A stretch of 56,409 bases of DNA from Saksenaea vasiformis B4078 (lineage: Eukaryota; Mucoromycota; Mucoromycetes; Mucorales; Saksenaeaceae), in contig JNDT01001441.1 of the NCBI GenBank assembly GCA_000697055.1, positions 1-56,409 of the forward strand, read 5' to 3'. Shown in pieces: positions 33,101 to 45,640 of the stretch (positions are counted from its first letter, which is position 1; the number at the start of each line of letters is the position of its first letter). Position numbers and translations under genes: made by a program. The notes below the pieces were generated by a model that did not search any database, had not been told where the DNA came from, and saw only the letters and a list, made by a program, of their open reading frames with translations.

Positions 33101-33726
33101 GAGCTGATGAAACTGTGTTGTCTTTTTGCGTACCTTTTGTGGTGCGATGGATTCCTCCTCATCTGCACCGTAGAAACCGAGACTTAATGGTCGTCGTGCG
33201 GTTATCTTGTCGGATGGATGATCTCCTTCGTATAATTGGTCTTTCGGTGCCTCCAGAGGGTGCTGAGAAACATGATCGTCCTCATCGAAATGATTCGTAG
33301 CCGCAGAAGTGTACCTCGTCTGCTCTGCGTCGGCTTCATATATTGGATCGTCAAAGTTTGTTGTCCATCCATTCAACTGATTTTCGTTTTTTGTATCCAC
33401 TTTCGCTATGCCCTGACCGAGCAAATCGCTACCGACCGGCGGGCGCGGTTTTGTCTCATCCTCGGCATGATCCTGCGTTGCGACAATTTCAACGTAATTA
33501 CTGGGGAACCAACCTCGTCTACCATTACACCTACAAGTAAACGGGAATGAGAGGGCGCGTCTGTCATTGCACTGAATGCTTACCAGCCATCCCACCATCC
33601 TGATTCAAGTTTTGATAACACGTAAATGGAATCGCCTTTTTCGAAATTCAGGGAGAAGCCCTCTTTCGAATGAAACGGATATAAAGCTCGCACTTGGCAG
33701 AGAACATTAGGAGTGGAGACTGTCAT
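30133..33726 (-). CDS. Ras guanine-nucleotide exchange factor, SH3-WW-RasGEF (Cdc25-like)
   Basis: Exon 1 (33726-33584) and exon 2 (33530-33134) encode an SH3 domain: VRALYPFHSKEGFSLNFEKG, WWDGW, then GRRGWFPSNYVE. Exon 3 (about 33090-32970) is a WW-like module with SQWVQRTTPQGRVYHCN and TQETTW; the final proline is missing. The long exon from 32934 has a low-complexity middle and the RasGEF N-terminal module, with GSIKGGTLSALVERLTLHD. The catalytic CDC25 domain follows, with LLDTDPLEMARQLSIMDF, NNYNTCMAILSSF and [20 protein letters not shown], to a stop at 30133. Such proteins load GTP on Ras upstream of cAMP or morphogenesis signalling. All catalytic landmarks are present. Confidence 0.9.
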
Positions 33727-36249
33727 CACGTAGGAAACGTGTCGAGACAAAGGTCAGGATAGCACAGGCGGAGACAAAACAAGATAAAAAAAAAAGGAAG
33801 GAATACCCTCGGTGACCTTTACTGCCGTTAAAAAAAAGTTTCCTTTCTTGTTTTTTCCCCTTGTTCTGCCTTCGCCACAGTTACCCTCCTTATACTGATA
33901 TTGATTTCAACTTTCAGCCGACGCATGTCGTGGCTCGTGTTACATTGCCTTACGTCGCTTTATGCAGGGTGCTAAAGGCTATTGGTGCAACAGACGAATG
34001 GGGTAGATTTTTCTTCTTACGTTCTCACAATCAAGAAGATGGATGCTCCTGACTAATAAGCAAGTATATGAAGTAATCAATGTCGCAGTATCTATAGGAT
34101 CCTACCCATACCAAATTAAAGAGTTAGACACGAGCACCTGTAAATGGATTGAACAAACCATTGCAGCTAAAAGGTCTAATCTTACTACTATGACGCAGAG
34201 CGCGTCATTATCTGAACGGCAGTGCATACAGCGTTGCGGTCATTTCTCTATCCGCCTTCCTATGCTGCTACTTGCATTACTAATGAATTGTCAGCTCCCA
34301 TATGATCAACCTTTTTTTGTACTAAATGCGGATCGTCGCCAGCATCATTGTAAAAAAAGGCCGTGGAAGTTCCTGTTGTGTAACAGGTGCAACAGGGTAG
34401 ACTAACCGTGCGCCACTGTCTCCGCTTAAAAATAGCTTGTTCTCAAGAATTAGGTCTGGTCAAGGTATATATACATTTAGAAGATCTACCTGAAAGTTGC
34501 TATATGCATACTAAAATAGAAGGGACCAAGAAGTAAACATCAGAACTAAAATATCATACAACTAATGTGTAGGTGTTTCGGAAATGCTCAAGCAGCTTAC
34601 GGATGGGCTATTTGTACGAGGATGAAGTTTTCGTCGATGAACCGGAAGCTTGAATATCTCAGATTAAACACAAAACAGTTGCCTTATCCGACAATTTTGA
34701 ATTGCTGTACAGCAGTTAGATTAGCTAAGCCTAAGCACCAACACTAGCGGTGGTACTTTATTTGAGCACAGTCCTAAACGGTCAGGTAAACCCTATCCAC
34801 CACCACTACAAAGTTTTTCGCAACTGTGAAATCCTATATTTGATTGATGAAAGTGCAAAAATAACTTCTGGCTGCGAAAAATAAGCACCTTGCTGAGATC
34901 ATAGCGGACAAGGTATGCTCGATTAGAGCAAGGTGAATGCGAGTAAACCGATCTAACCAAATACTAGCAATGTTACCGACATGCGCATTTGTCCCGCCGT
35001 TACCCGCAAATGCTGAAAGCGTATAGGATAGTCACCTGTCAAAAAGAAAAAGACGCAGCAACGACAACAACTTCAAATTAAAATTCAAACAAAACGCTAT
35101 GTCTTTCCTTGTAACCGTATATGTTGTTCACTTGACTGATACAGACATTATTCAAATTGTTACTTCCGACAAGCTGATATAAAGCCGAATAATGTCTCAA
35201 TCAAAAGATAAGTATCTAAGGTTTTTTTATGTCACTTAGAAACCGTTGGAGAATCAGCCCTAAGGTCTTGCAGAACCGTAAGTTACACAAACAGCAAGTA
35301 TCCACTTTCGCACTAAGCCTTACATACTTGTTTTTGATGTCCGGTCGAGAAAACTTGTTGCAGATGCTAGGAAAGCTACACCCCTAATTCAGTCTAAGTA
35401 AAGAACTTAAACTGGGGCGCACGAACAATTAAAAAGAAAAAGAGCTGAAGCACAAGACAATGAAGACACAAGGTCTTTTTTGCACTCAGTAGAAGTCAGA
35501 ATTCCGTCGAAAGCGAACGATAAGCAGCTGCTATTGATAACGTTTGGCAACAAATGGAGGCGCGCATCTAGAACAGGAAAGAGCAGGCCAGTCCTCCAGG
35601 GACAAGAAAGTTGATCACACGGATGTCTGGAAGTGAATAAATACTGCGCAGCGACCACCTCGAGCGGTCAAAATCAAGCACAGAAGCACGTCATATTGAA
35701 TATCTTTATATGTATGCGTGATATCTGAAGAAAAATCATTTAAAGCTTTCAATTCGCAGCTAGAGATATTATACAGCGTCTCTGGTATATGCGATACCAA
35801 AACGCATGTAAAATACTGATGCTAGTCATCGCAAATTTCAACAGAGGCTTAAAATTCATCACGAGACTTAATGAGGCCTCTGAATGCTAGATAACTGAGT
35901 CCCCGCCTAGCACAGACGAATAAAATCTCAGAAAGCCTTTATTCAAGCTTTCTGGACTCCTGCCGAGGCCTAAAAGATTGTAAATAGAGTGGATGCTCAC
36001 TTACATCTATTAGCTTTCTCACGAACTCTCCTGGCGTGTAGGATCGTCCACAGTCTCACCATGCCATTGGAGGATGTTATAGTGGCTCGCGAAAATTCCT
36101 TTAAATTAGTACACGTTTTATACATAGTCTCCTTGCATCCGATCTGAACGAAGCATTGTTTTATTGCACTGAATATATATGCTATGTTTCCTTTTTTTTT
36201 CCTAATATTGATGTTTACCTCAACTTAGGATCCTTCATCGCTATAGCTA
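33727..36249. other. Gene-poor region, no supported gene
   Basis: The first 100 bp are the RasGEF upstream region, with T- and A-rich tracts. Beyond that only short frames occur, the longest being 120 codons at 34043-34405 (+), with no recognisable motif and no consistent splice partners. I see no terminal inverted repeats here. It may be old, unrecognisable transposon debris. Confidence 0.4.
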
Positions 36250-36929
36250 CTGTTCATTGAACAAATTTTTACGCTAATCTATATAAACTCTGCGTTCATG
36301 AGGAGCCACTTTTACGCTAAGAAAAAAATCAAGTATGGCGTTAGTTAATACATAAGTCGGCAACAAATTCATACACTACTTACTTCAACGCGGCCCCTCG
36401 ATGGACGCAAAATTTATATAGACAGCATAAAAATTTGTTCATGGTTAGTAAATGGAACAATACTTGGATGTCGGTTTACTTACACCCGAAGGGTAACCCA
36501 TCCTTTGACGGGTGCCGCACCCCGCACCATTTCGGTGGGGTGAGAGTGGGAATGGGAGTGGATGGCTTCCATGGAGTGGCCAGTGTCATCGTTTAACGAA
36601 CAATGGTCTAAACAAATGATCAGAAGACACGAGTTTCTGTGTGTATAGTCAACCCCAGTACGTACCGGGGACCTTTCATGTGGGAAACGGAGCCAAAGGA
36701 AAAAAAAAAAAAGAAAGGAATCCATGCGTTCCTTTAAATCCTGTCACTTTACGCGTCCCGATTGGCGCATTGCGGAAGTTATTACAATGGACCAGTGCAA
36801 TACACCTTTGATTTAGAAGTAAAGATATCTGCTTTTCTGCGTAAAGATATACCGCTCCTCGCTGCAGGACCGAGTTGGTGTTAACGCAAGGTAATATCTG
36901 GATGACGTAAATGTGTGCTCAAAATCCGC
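36250..36929 (-). repeat. Family R repeat, copy R4 (complete)
   Basis: It is 680 bp with CTGTTCATTGAAC at one end and CAAAATCCGC at the other, and TA on both sides. Paired arms lie at about 36264-36306 and 36392-36433. Reverse-strand GTAAGTA donor-like sites lie near 36382 and 36482. The block 36700-36925 matches R3 at 21685-21885. A frame of 81 codons (36725-36480, -) starts at an ATG conserved among copies, but its coding status is doubtful. Confidence 0.8.
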
Positions 36930-37147
36930 TATTTTCTTCTTTCCGAGTTGCACCCATTTTTGTACGGATTGTCAACGAGCTGGATACAAGAGGGAGATCT
37001 GGTGCAACGTGACGTGATCTTTATGCAATGGACAGTGTTAACGTGCAGATTGAAGAACGTGGCATAGCTTGCGGATTTATGATGGTTTGACTCGACCCGA
37101 AGGGAGTTTGTCGAGCATTCCAACAGTTCGATTGTGGCACTGAGGGT

Positions 37148-37606
37148 TTGCGGTTATGCAAGATATGGGTCCAAAGACGTGGGGTATGGCTCCTAAGAAA
37201 TCTGAAAGATATTTCAATCGGCAGTGTCTGCCTTGTCCAAGCGCTCCCAGTTCCGCTTAAACTTACTCTGAACTCTCCAGAAGCAATGACTCCATTTGTC
37301 TACTTGCAGTGCCAGCCCGGCCAAACCCGCCCATCATACGCTGGTTTGTCCTTTTCCGGTTCAATCAAATATTTTGACATACACGGGCTTGCTTGCCGAC
37401 AGCAGTTTCTGGCATCTATCCTCAGCTTCAAGGATAAGAGGGGACAGTCAGTATTACAATTGACAACTATTGTTCCAATAGCTTATCCGCCTGATTTACC
37501 GGTTAGACTTGGCAAGGCCAGTTGCTTGGCCAAATGCTTAGCATGCCGGAATGATCAAGTTAGCGAAGTAGGTTCATTCATGATTCGTGGTGTCTGTGGC
37601 TCGTAA
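37148..37606 (+). CDS. Unrecognised ORF, 152 codons
   Basis: An open frame from ATG at 37148 to TAA at 37604-37606. The translation is mixed in composition, with a CLAKCLACRND segment near the end that gives three closely spaced cysteines. No family is recognised, no intron is evident, and the neighbours are repeats. It could be a remnant of a transposon or a chance frame. Confidence 0.22.
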   Translation: MRLCKIWVQRRGVWLLRNLKDISIGSVCLVQALPVPLKLTLNSPEAMTPFVYLQCQPGQTRPSYAGLSFSGSIKYFDIHGLACRQQFLASILSFKDKRGQSVLQLTTIVPIAYPPDLPVRLGKASCLAKCLACRNDQVSEVGSFMIRGVCGS

Positions 37607-37995
37607 ACAATGCACATGGAATGATGTCAATGCATATCTCATATCGAAATGATTATCAATGGTAGATCGTTGCCACCGCTGCTTGGTTTGATGTTCCACA
37701 AGAATCGGGTGGTTGCAAAGCCTCACGTAAGAACCCCATCGCCTCTGGTACCTTAGAGCACGGTTTTCGCTGCCTTGACGGACGTTGTTTCATAAGCACA
37801 TTTTCACTTCAACGTTTGCGCATTCGATACCAGATCCCGCCATGACGACGTACTGCACTAGAGACGACAAATTAGCTTGCTGTATTTTGGGTGATGAGAG
37901 CTGTTAAGGGAACATCCAGGACAACAAATTCTGTACGTCCTTCCCTCTTTCGTGATAAGGAGATGACTGTAAAAGGTACCGACCAGACATACCAA

Positions 37996-38509
37996 TTAGC
38001 GAGCTTCTTGCGCATTTCTTTCCTCCTTTTTACGCATCTTTTCATAAAGTGCATCTTTCTCACAGTGATGTTCCTCAAGAAAATCTCGTAACGCACCACC
38101 TTGCCTTGCAGACACCTGAGCACGCTTTGGATTCCAGGGTATATCTTCCTCTCCGACGCTGATGCGGCTTATCAGCCTTTCCTTTCGGCAGACTGCAGAC
38201 CGGCAGGCTCAGAACCTGTATTCGTGATCATATTACCACCGACAAAGCTCAAGAGTTTGATATGTTCTGCATTCACGGTTAACGACCTCATTTCGACAAA
38301 ATTTCTGCTGTTCTGGCACAGAAAGGTTCTGTAACTCTTTGCCCTTGAATTGCTTGTGAGCAGCTCGGAATTCGTTTTTTTTTGTCTAAACCGAAGAAGT
38401 GGATCCGCACAATCCTCCCCGCTTTTCCTTCAGCGCTCGTTTTCATGATGATTTTCTTGCGCCCTTCACTAAAGATCCCTCGCAGCAGCTTTTTATCTGG
38501 TACCCCCAC
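37996..38509 (-). pseudogene. Decayed minus-strand coding sequence, unrecognised
   Basis: Three protein-like stretches occur in different frames: DKKLLRGIFSEGRKKIIMK near 38500-38440, then EFRAAHKQFKGKELQNLSV near 38365-38310, then EDIPWNPKRAQVSARQGG near 38145-38090, running to a TAA at 37996. The A-run at 38375-38383 is a likely frameshift site. The composition (basic, coiled-coil-like) suggests a once-real gene. The family is not recognised. Confidence 0.3.
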
Positions 38510-38689
38510 GGTGTTATGGTCGTCATCGTTCTGCCAATGATAGTGTCGGGAGGAGGATAGGTGAATAATATCTCTGTAGGTAGAATTAGAGTGGTGAAGG
38601 CCCGTCAGGACATCTTTACAAGTATATATGAGTAGGTTTTTTTTTATTTCGCGTATAGTCGCTCTTACTGTCGTATGCGGTCATTTCTT

Positions 38690-39235
38690 CATTTATCAAC
38701 TGCGCCATGAGGTAATATTTTACTTACGTCAACTTGGTCCCTCAGCGGACGCAAAATTTATTGGAACAGCTTAAAAATCATTTACGTTAGCAAGCGGAAG
38801 ATGGTTTGATACCGATTGACCTATTTCCGAAGAGCACGGTCTCCCATCAACGTCAGCCTGCCCCACATCTGGCGCTATGGCGGCGGCGGGGGATATTATA
38901 CTGGTACTTGTACCGGTTTGGTTGCTAACGCACTGCATAATACTTGAAGCGATACAGTGTCTGACGAGGTTTGTTGTGGAAGTTGAGTGAAGCTGCGTGT
39001 GACATCATTTAGGTAACTAGCGCTGAACAACGGGCTACAGCACAGCAGGAATGGGTTGGGACAGAGTTCATGGAGGCTAAAGAATAGACACAAATATGAG
39101 CAATCCTTTATGTGTATAAATTGACATGCTCACTGGAGATTCATTTACAGGGCTGCTACCAATTGAGACAGCATACGTGAATGTGCATCAACGTGTACGA
39201 AAGACTTATGCCAATGAGCGCCTTTAAATATTAGG
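38690..39235 (-). repeat. Family R repeat, copy R5 (partial)
   Basis: TTACTTACGTCAACTTGGTCCCTCAGCGGACGC and the following arm match the second arm of R2. The internal block near 38940-39130 matches R6 at 45900-46075, including GAGTTCATG and AATTGACAT motifs. The CTG terminus is eroded. Confidence 0.6.
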
Positions 39236-40084
39236 GATCGTTCTATCCAGAGAATGTAACGTATGAGCGCAGTGATAGCAAAAACGAATCCGCTGGACTA
39301 CTCAGGTGTACGAAGATTTTTTCAATTCGTAGTGTAGTGCTATACGCGGTTCCGATATATCCAACAAGTCAATGAATTTGTACGCCTTCGATAAACTTTA
39401 CGGCAACCGCATAAGTTTTTTTTTTTTTTTTTGCATTCCATATTCTGGCTGTATGCTGTAATATATGCAGGCATAGGTAGCAGTGCATCCGACGCTCTCA
39501 TCGCACCTTACCATCATAAGTTAAAAATTACAACAGGGTGTTCTACGGAGTGCAGAAATCTAACGTACATCCGTTTCATCCACGCGACATAACAGTTTTC
39601 TCTCGATTTCACGGTCTAAGAGGCCAGGAAAAACAAGAGCAATACATGCGATCGAGTTGCTGTATGCATAATGATGCCACATTTTTTCTTGGTATGTAAA
39701 ACCAACGACAAATGTGAAGCATGATCTGCGTCTCAACGCATGAAAATGACGTGTCATGTCACGGACCTTATTTTACTTCGTTAGCAGTAATCCAGGAATG
39801 CTTTTTCTGTATACAGAGATGGCAGTAGTAGCAGATTCTATAGTGAAAAAAGAAGCAAACAGTAATCAGTTCATGATCCTGGGATAGCTACGTAGGGCAC
39901 CGGTTAATGTTCGAAAAGCTGGGTATCAGCTACCATTTGGCTTATGCAATTCCGACCAATGATATGTGAGTGTTAAACGAGATTGAACTTCCGTCATCGA
40001 CTACGCTGAGGAACGCTGCTGGCTGTGTTTTTTAGGTGTCCAAATTTGAATGACCTGTTCTTCTTCCTTTCCAATACAACCAAA
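39236..40084. other. Intergenic, upstream of flavodoxin-like gene
   Basis: No supported gene. A homopolymer of 17 T lies at 39416-39432. The last 60 bp before 40085 are CT-rich, as is usual for fungal promoters. Confidence 0.4.
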
Positions 40085-41081
40085 ATGAATCCACCGAAGG
40101 TGTATATTATCATTTACTCTTTGTACCATCATATCTATCAGCTTTCCCTATCCATTCGCGAAGGTAATAATAAAGAAGGGCAAGTCGTCCTTTGTTTACG
40201 ATTTATTTTTTGTTAAAAGGTCTTACGGCCAAAGGAATCAATGCTACTATCTTTCAAGTTCCGGAAACATTGAGTGATGACATCCTCGAAAAGATAAATG
40301 CACCCCCAAAGCCAGAGGTTCCTATCATTAATATTAGCCAGTTATCAGCTGCAGATGGTCTGATTTTTGGCATTCCTACTCGTTTTGGGAGTTTTCCAGC
40401 ACAGATCAAATCGTATGTGTTGTCATGTTTAAACACAAAAATCATATTCACGCTCTACACGTGCATACGACGTACGTACACACATATGGATCTAGGTTTT
40501 TAGATGCAAGTGGTCATTTATGGGCTCAGGGAGCGCTACAACGCAAGTTCGTAACCACGTTTTTCTCTTCGGCATCACAACACGGTGGACAGGAAACAAC
40601 AGCGCTGACAGCCATTACCTATTTTGCTCATCATGGTTTGCTATACGTGCCTCTAGGGTTTGCCTACGCGGGTATGTTCGATAATGATCAGGTTATTGGC
40701 GGATCGGCGTACGGATCAGGGACCATCACAGGTGGAAATGGATCACGGCACCCGAACGAAGCAGAGCTGAAGATGGCGAAAGAACAGGGAGAGCATTTTG
40801 CAGATGTCCTAAATACGTATGCACGGGGACAACGAAGGGTTGCCTCGGGTGACACGATGACTCTTAGCAACCAAAGTCAGCGCGAACCTGTTTCTGCTGC
40901 GCACCAAGGCGATCCAGAGGCGCTCGATAGCGCACTTGCAGCAGAACAAACAGCTTATGCGGTTGTATCTGGAAAACCAAGGACAGCATCATCCGTGACC
41001 GAAAAGAAGACAACTAGACGAAAAAAAAGGAGTTTTTGGCTCTGTTGTTGTTGCTGTAGAGGCCGGGACGACAGCGACTAA
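40085..41081 (+). CDS. NAD(P)H:quinone oxidoreductase, WrbA/Ycp4 flavodoxin-like, with Cys-cluster tail
   Basis: Three exons (40085-40163, 40220-40412, 40496-41081) give 285 residues. The flavodoxin-like fold shows KVYIIIYSLYHHIYQLS at the N-terminus, the FMN-contact loop LIFGIPTRFGSFPAQIK, FFSSASQHGGQETTALTAI, and the YGSGTITGGNGSRHPNEAEL segment typical of WrbA-type enzymes. These reduce quinones by two electrons and protect from oxidative stress. After about residue 205 there is a tail of about 80 residues ending in TTRRKKRSFWLCCCCCRG. The basic run followed by five cysteines fits palmitoylation and membrane attachment, as known for yeast Ycp4. An alternative start is not needed. Confidence 0.88.
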
Positions 41082-41239
41082 TTGGTCTGTGTTGTGTTTT
41101 ATATTATTATTACTATTTTTTTTATATTCGTTTGAAAACATAAAGACCCTACAGATGAACGGTCCGTTTTCAAACCATAAGGCATGCGCAACATTTTCAT
41201 CGTCGAGTTAAGGGTGTCTCGTTCTCCAGCGTTGTCTTG

Positions 41240-43613
41240 TTACATCATGACCGTATCATTGATAAAATGAATAAAACGTTCACCATATACTTTGGGATGT
41301 ACTGCAGAGATACCATGCTAATATGACCGTAAAAATACAATCCCACAAACTAAAGAGAAGACGTACCTTATCTTGAGTGAGCCCTTTCCAAAAATGTTCC
41401 ACTTTCTTTACAAAACTGTAGGGTGTCAGGATATCAATGACACCCAGAAAATAAAGCTTGTCTGATTCTGAGTTGCTTTCATGCGTCGATCGAAATCCAC
41501 CGTCTTCCGCATAAAAAATGCAGTAACGACGTCTGCGTGCGGTATGTGAGCCAACAATATGAAAAAGGCAATGCCACCGATTGGCTTATTACTTACTCAT
41601 CTGAAGGACTTTCAGAAAGTTCCGAAGCATCCAACTGGACAGTGTTCGCGTACTTGATCGCTTTTCGAACAATATCAGCAGTGCTTTTCCGCCTGCGTAG
41701 TTGAGAAGATAGGTGTCGCTGTAATTCTTTGGTGTGTGGCTACATAGTCATGAGAAATTTATCCTTTTCAGTACCATCTCCTTCTTACCTGAACCATGTG
41801 CAAATGTGTATCACGAATTCCTTCCGTATTCCCTCGTCTCAGATCATGGATGCCCACCAACAAACTGTAATCCATGATATTCAGCCGTTCCAAAAGCTAA
41901 TTGCTTCTTTAGAATAAGAAAAAGTTGGCGTCAGCTTACTTGCCTGGACGTCGACTTTCAATTGATCAAGCAGCATGGCTCGTTTGAATGATCCAAGTTC
42001 CAATCGCATGCCTCGATTGACCCAATTCTGATCTTTCATCACAGCGTGTGGATTTTTGATAACGTCTTCATCTTCCGTCATCCGTCCAAACATAGATCCT
42101 TTCAAATCATAGGTCTGATGGATATCTTTGCTCCCTGGGAAGATATTTCCCATGACGACGAAATGAATCTTCCTTCCTCGTGGTAACTTTATCCTGTGTA
42201 ACCCGTAGAAACGACACAGTAATGTATTTGGATTCTCGCATACATGCTGTTGGTCGTATAAGCACAACGAAATAGTTGGAGAAAGGTGCCATACCTTGTA
42301 GTATTCCTTAAGAATTTTCCGCATAAACTTATGCTCCGAATGATGAATTGTCTTAATGATAAACCTGTAATCACGAGAATAGTAGAAAAAACTCCCACTT
42401 TTGCCTGTAAAGACATAAATTTCCCGACAAGTTATGCGGATATTTCCTCACACACCTGGAGACGTGAGTTCAGAAAGAATATATTTGTTTGTTAAGGACA
42501 TCTATCGTGAGGCGTTAGCAACCCATATGGAAAGGGAGGAAGGGGGTCGAGCGTACCATATAGTCAGCTGCATCAATATGGAACACTTCTCGCAGATTTC
42601 TAAATACCCAGGGTGCATAATCCTTGAACTTAAAATCGTACTTGACGCCTGGCGTCAGTTCGTTTCCAGTTCTGCCCATACAGCATGAGGTCTATGCTTC
42701 ATTTGTTTATTTGTACGTACATGTCAAACACCAATTTGTGTGCTGCAGTAAAATCTGCATCTGTCAGATCACGTTTGTTCTTTGCCGAGACACGGCCGAC
42801 CTACGTGGCAACAGCTATGTCAACGATAACGTGCATTAAGATAATACTTACCGCTATCCGAATACCCGTCAGCATGTCATACCTACAATCCTTTGTTTAG
42901 TTCTCGTTCATTGCTAAGAAAAGCACTGACATGAGCTGATAACTCCGATGACCTTCTGCTACGCGTGTGCCAATGACGACTCGATCGTGGTCCTCATCGT
43001 CATCGTCATTGCTACCGCCTGCTGATCTCATCCTGCGTCGAGAAGCGCGACGTGCTGCACGACGAGCGGTAATCTCAGCTTCGAGTGCCATCTGCTCCTC
43101 AGGATCCAAATCGCCTAGATCGGGAGCGATCGGCTGCTGTCGAGTACTTCCAAGGGACGGAGGTCGTGCTTGGCGTTGACGTGAGGAGGTTAACGTCAAT
43201 TTGTTATCTTCACTTGTTCCTGTGGAGCTAGTGATAGATTGCCTAGTAAGCTGCTTTTTGAGAGTCATTGCATTGGGGAAAAGAGGTTCAATTTGATCGT
43301 ATTCCTGATGTAATCGATTATCAGCTGTGACGCCTGCATCACTAGCATGACTTGCAGAGGTGGCAATAGTGCATGGATCTTCCAAAGGGTACTGGTTGGA
43401 TAGCAAGTTCGGTAATTGAGATGTGTAACCAGAAAATTTTTGATCTTCCGTCGCCGAGGCTGTTGTCATGGTGCTAATGTGCTTCGATGAATGCCTGCAA
43501 CCCTCATGCGATCCGTTCACAGACGGATCGGTCGAACTAGGTCGAGTCGGAGGAGGTGTAGTGAGATTTCCTGCTGTCGGGAATATTTCTTGATCTGAAG
43601 ACGATGGCGACAT
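41240..43613 (-). CDS. Phosphatidylinositol-4-phosphate 5-kinase (Mss4/Its3-like)
   Basis: The first exon (43613-42897) encodes a Ser/Thr/Pro-rich, disordered N-terminus with an [17 protein letters not shown] basic run and an acidic patch, then [17 protein letters not shown], the start of the PIPK domain. Later exons carry [95 protein letters not shown] and a C-terminal [10 protein letters not shown] and [11 protein letters not shown]. The enzyme makes PI(4,5)P2 at the plasma membrane, upstream of actin, endocytosis and cell-wall signalling. The ATP-binding and MDYSLL motifs are intact. Several introns interrupt the kinase domain; the stop TAA is at 41240. Confidence 0.9.
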
Positions 43614-45640
43614 GCACTGCTCGCGATTACGTTGTAACTTTTATACAGAGAACACAGAAAGGAGTGAATGCGCTTGAAATCCCCCCAAAAAAGAAAAAGA
43701 GTGGACTGGAGTGGAACACACGGGAATCGGAGAAAGAATCGACGGGTTTCCATCACCCATTTCTGGTCGAAGATCGCCTAATTCCAATCCCTTTTCAAAC
43801 ACCTTACATGCAGCTATTTAGAGCTGCGCAAAGTCGTTTGTGAAACATTGATAAATGAACAAACTCTTCTGCAAAAAAAAAAAAAAACAAAAAGTTAGCG
43901 TATGTCTAATCCTTGGCATAATATGGTGATTTGGTTTCTTCATTGGTGAGACTGTACGATAAAGGATTGCATTACGTTGCGTTCGGCTCCTTCTTTTTCT
44001 GTGGTAGGCTGCGTTGACCCCTTCCTTCATGAGGAGAGGCGGCCGCCCGAGCCACCGCCACTCGCTTCTGACTATCACTGAAACCAGGTCGTTCGACATC
44101 ACCTATGCATTGGATGCCTGTGTCATGGTTAACTATCATAAAAAAATAACGCCATCGATGCATGTTACTACAGATGAAGCTTTGATCGTCCACATTAGGC
44201 AGTAAACCATTGGTGTTACGAGATTCAGGCGGACATCGTTATCAACGATCACTATCCCCTTACGACGCCATGTTCACCCTTGACGCCCAATCATGCGCGT
44301 ATCCCAAACTCTGTTAAAATCTAAGGAAGAGCTCCAAGTTGTTTTCAGCCGACCCTGCATCAGAGATGGCGAAGTGGAGGGGGGAATATAAGGGCGATGT
44401 AAAATGATGATTCGCTGGTGTACAATGACATAAAATCGTGGAAAAAAAATATTCTGTATAAATTTTGGAAACACCGTGCTAACATAAAAACTTTAAAAAG
44501 AGAGTGCTCGCTTTTAAGGGAGAGAGCGTCCTCCAGGTTGGGATGGTTAGCATTATCATTACTGCCACCATACATTATTTACCTTGTAATCACTTATTTG
44601 ACTGCGGCATTCATCTCCCAAATTATGTGAATGAGAAATGAAATCACAAAAATTTATTTGTCGATGTGGCTTCTCTTTGTGAAAGATCGTGATGGCGAAT
44701 TTTTCAGAACGTTACCCTTGAAATATAATATACTTCATTAATACAGTACTTCAGGCCTGTGTATCGGAGCATCATCCTCCACGAGCTAATGGTATTCTGT
44801 CCATTCCGTGCATAAATATACCAACGTTCGCTTAAACGAACTCCTATCCGACCTGTCTTTCCTCACCAGGCTTGGGTATCCTCAAGCTTGCTTTAATTAA
44901 GACTGAAGCAGCATAGTACCTAATAACCATAGTATTTGTTACCGTGGTTGGCACTATAACGACGGTAGGAGTATTTTGCTTAAGCCAGGTCCTCGTACGT
45001 TTCATATTTAACATCAAACTCAGGTTTATCAAGAAACGCGCTGTTTGCCGTGAAGTGTATATATTTGTTGCCACTTGCAAACCCAATCATGTCCTTCCTC
45101 AATCTTTTCTGTATGTATTTATCAAAAAATTGGGATTCTGTCTGTTTCAGGAAGACATTACATCTTGTTCTCATGAATTTTCGTACCTTGGTGTGGATAT
45201 TTTTAAAACGATCAAGTTACTGCATTAGCTAATTAGTCACTTTAGCTACATCAGCAAACAGCTGACATCAATAAAATTAATGGTTGACCTTACGTGCTCC
45301 CCAGTCAGAATACGTCGATGTTATTTCTTCATACAGATCTCAAAAATGTTGTAGAGCGACCCTCGTGCTGATTAGCTCATCGCTGCCTTGCACCAGCGTG
45401 AACACAAAGCTATTTCGCAATCAGCTTTTTTTTTTTCTCGACATTGTCGTAAGTTTTAGGTGCTTTGTAACTCCAAACGTTTTAATGTTTTGTTATGATG
45501 TGCATATTAGGAGCGCGAAAGGTTCAGGGCTCCTTCCTATCATTCATTTTGATCTCTCTTGTCTGGAATGCAACCATATGGAAGCAGTTGAGTAAGGCCA
45601 TCCGCGAACCTGTAAGGATACGTATAGGAAAGAATGCACG
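43614..45640. other. Gene-poor region, no supported gene
   Basis: The PIP5K upstream region comes first. Minus-strand frames at 44193-43972 (73 codons) and 45174-44980 (64 codons, ending near YIHFTANSAFLDKPEFDVKY) look protein-like. I could not connect them to other exons, and no family is recognised. Homopolymer A tracts occur near 43874. Confidence 0.35.

Noticed and set aside
43972..44193. 73-codon minus-strand frame considered as the last exon of a small gene starting near 44270
   Set aside because: The possible start, donor and acceptor did not give a consistent phase.
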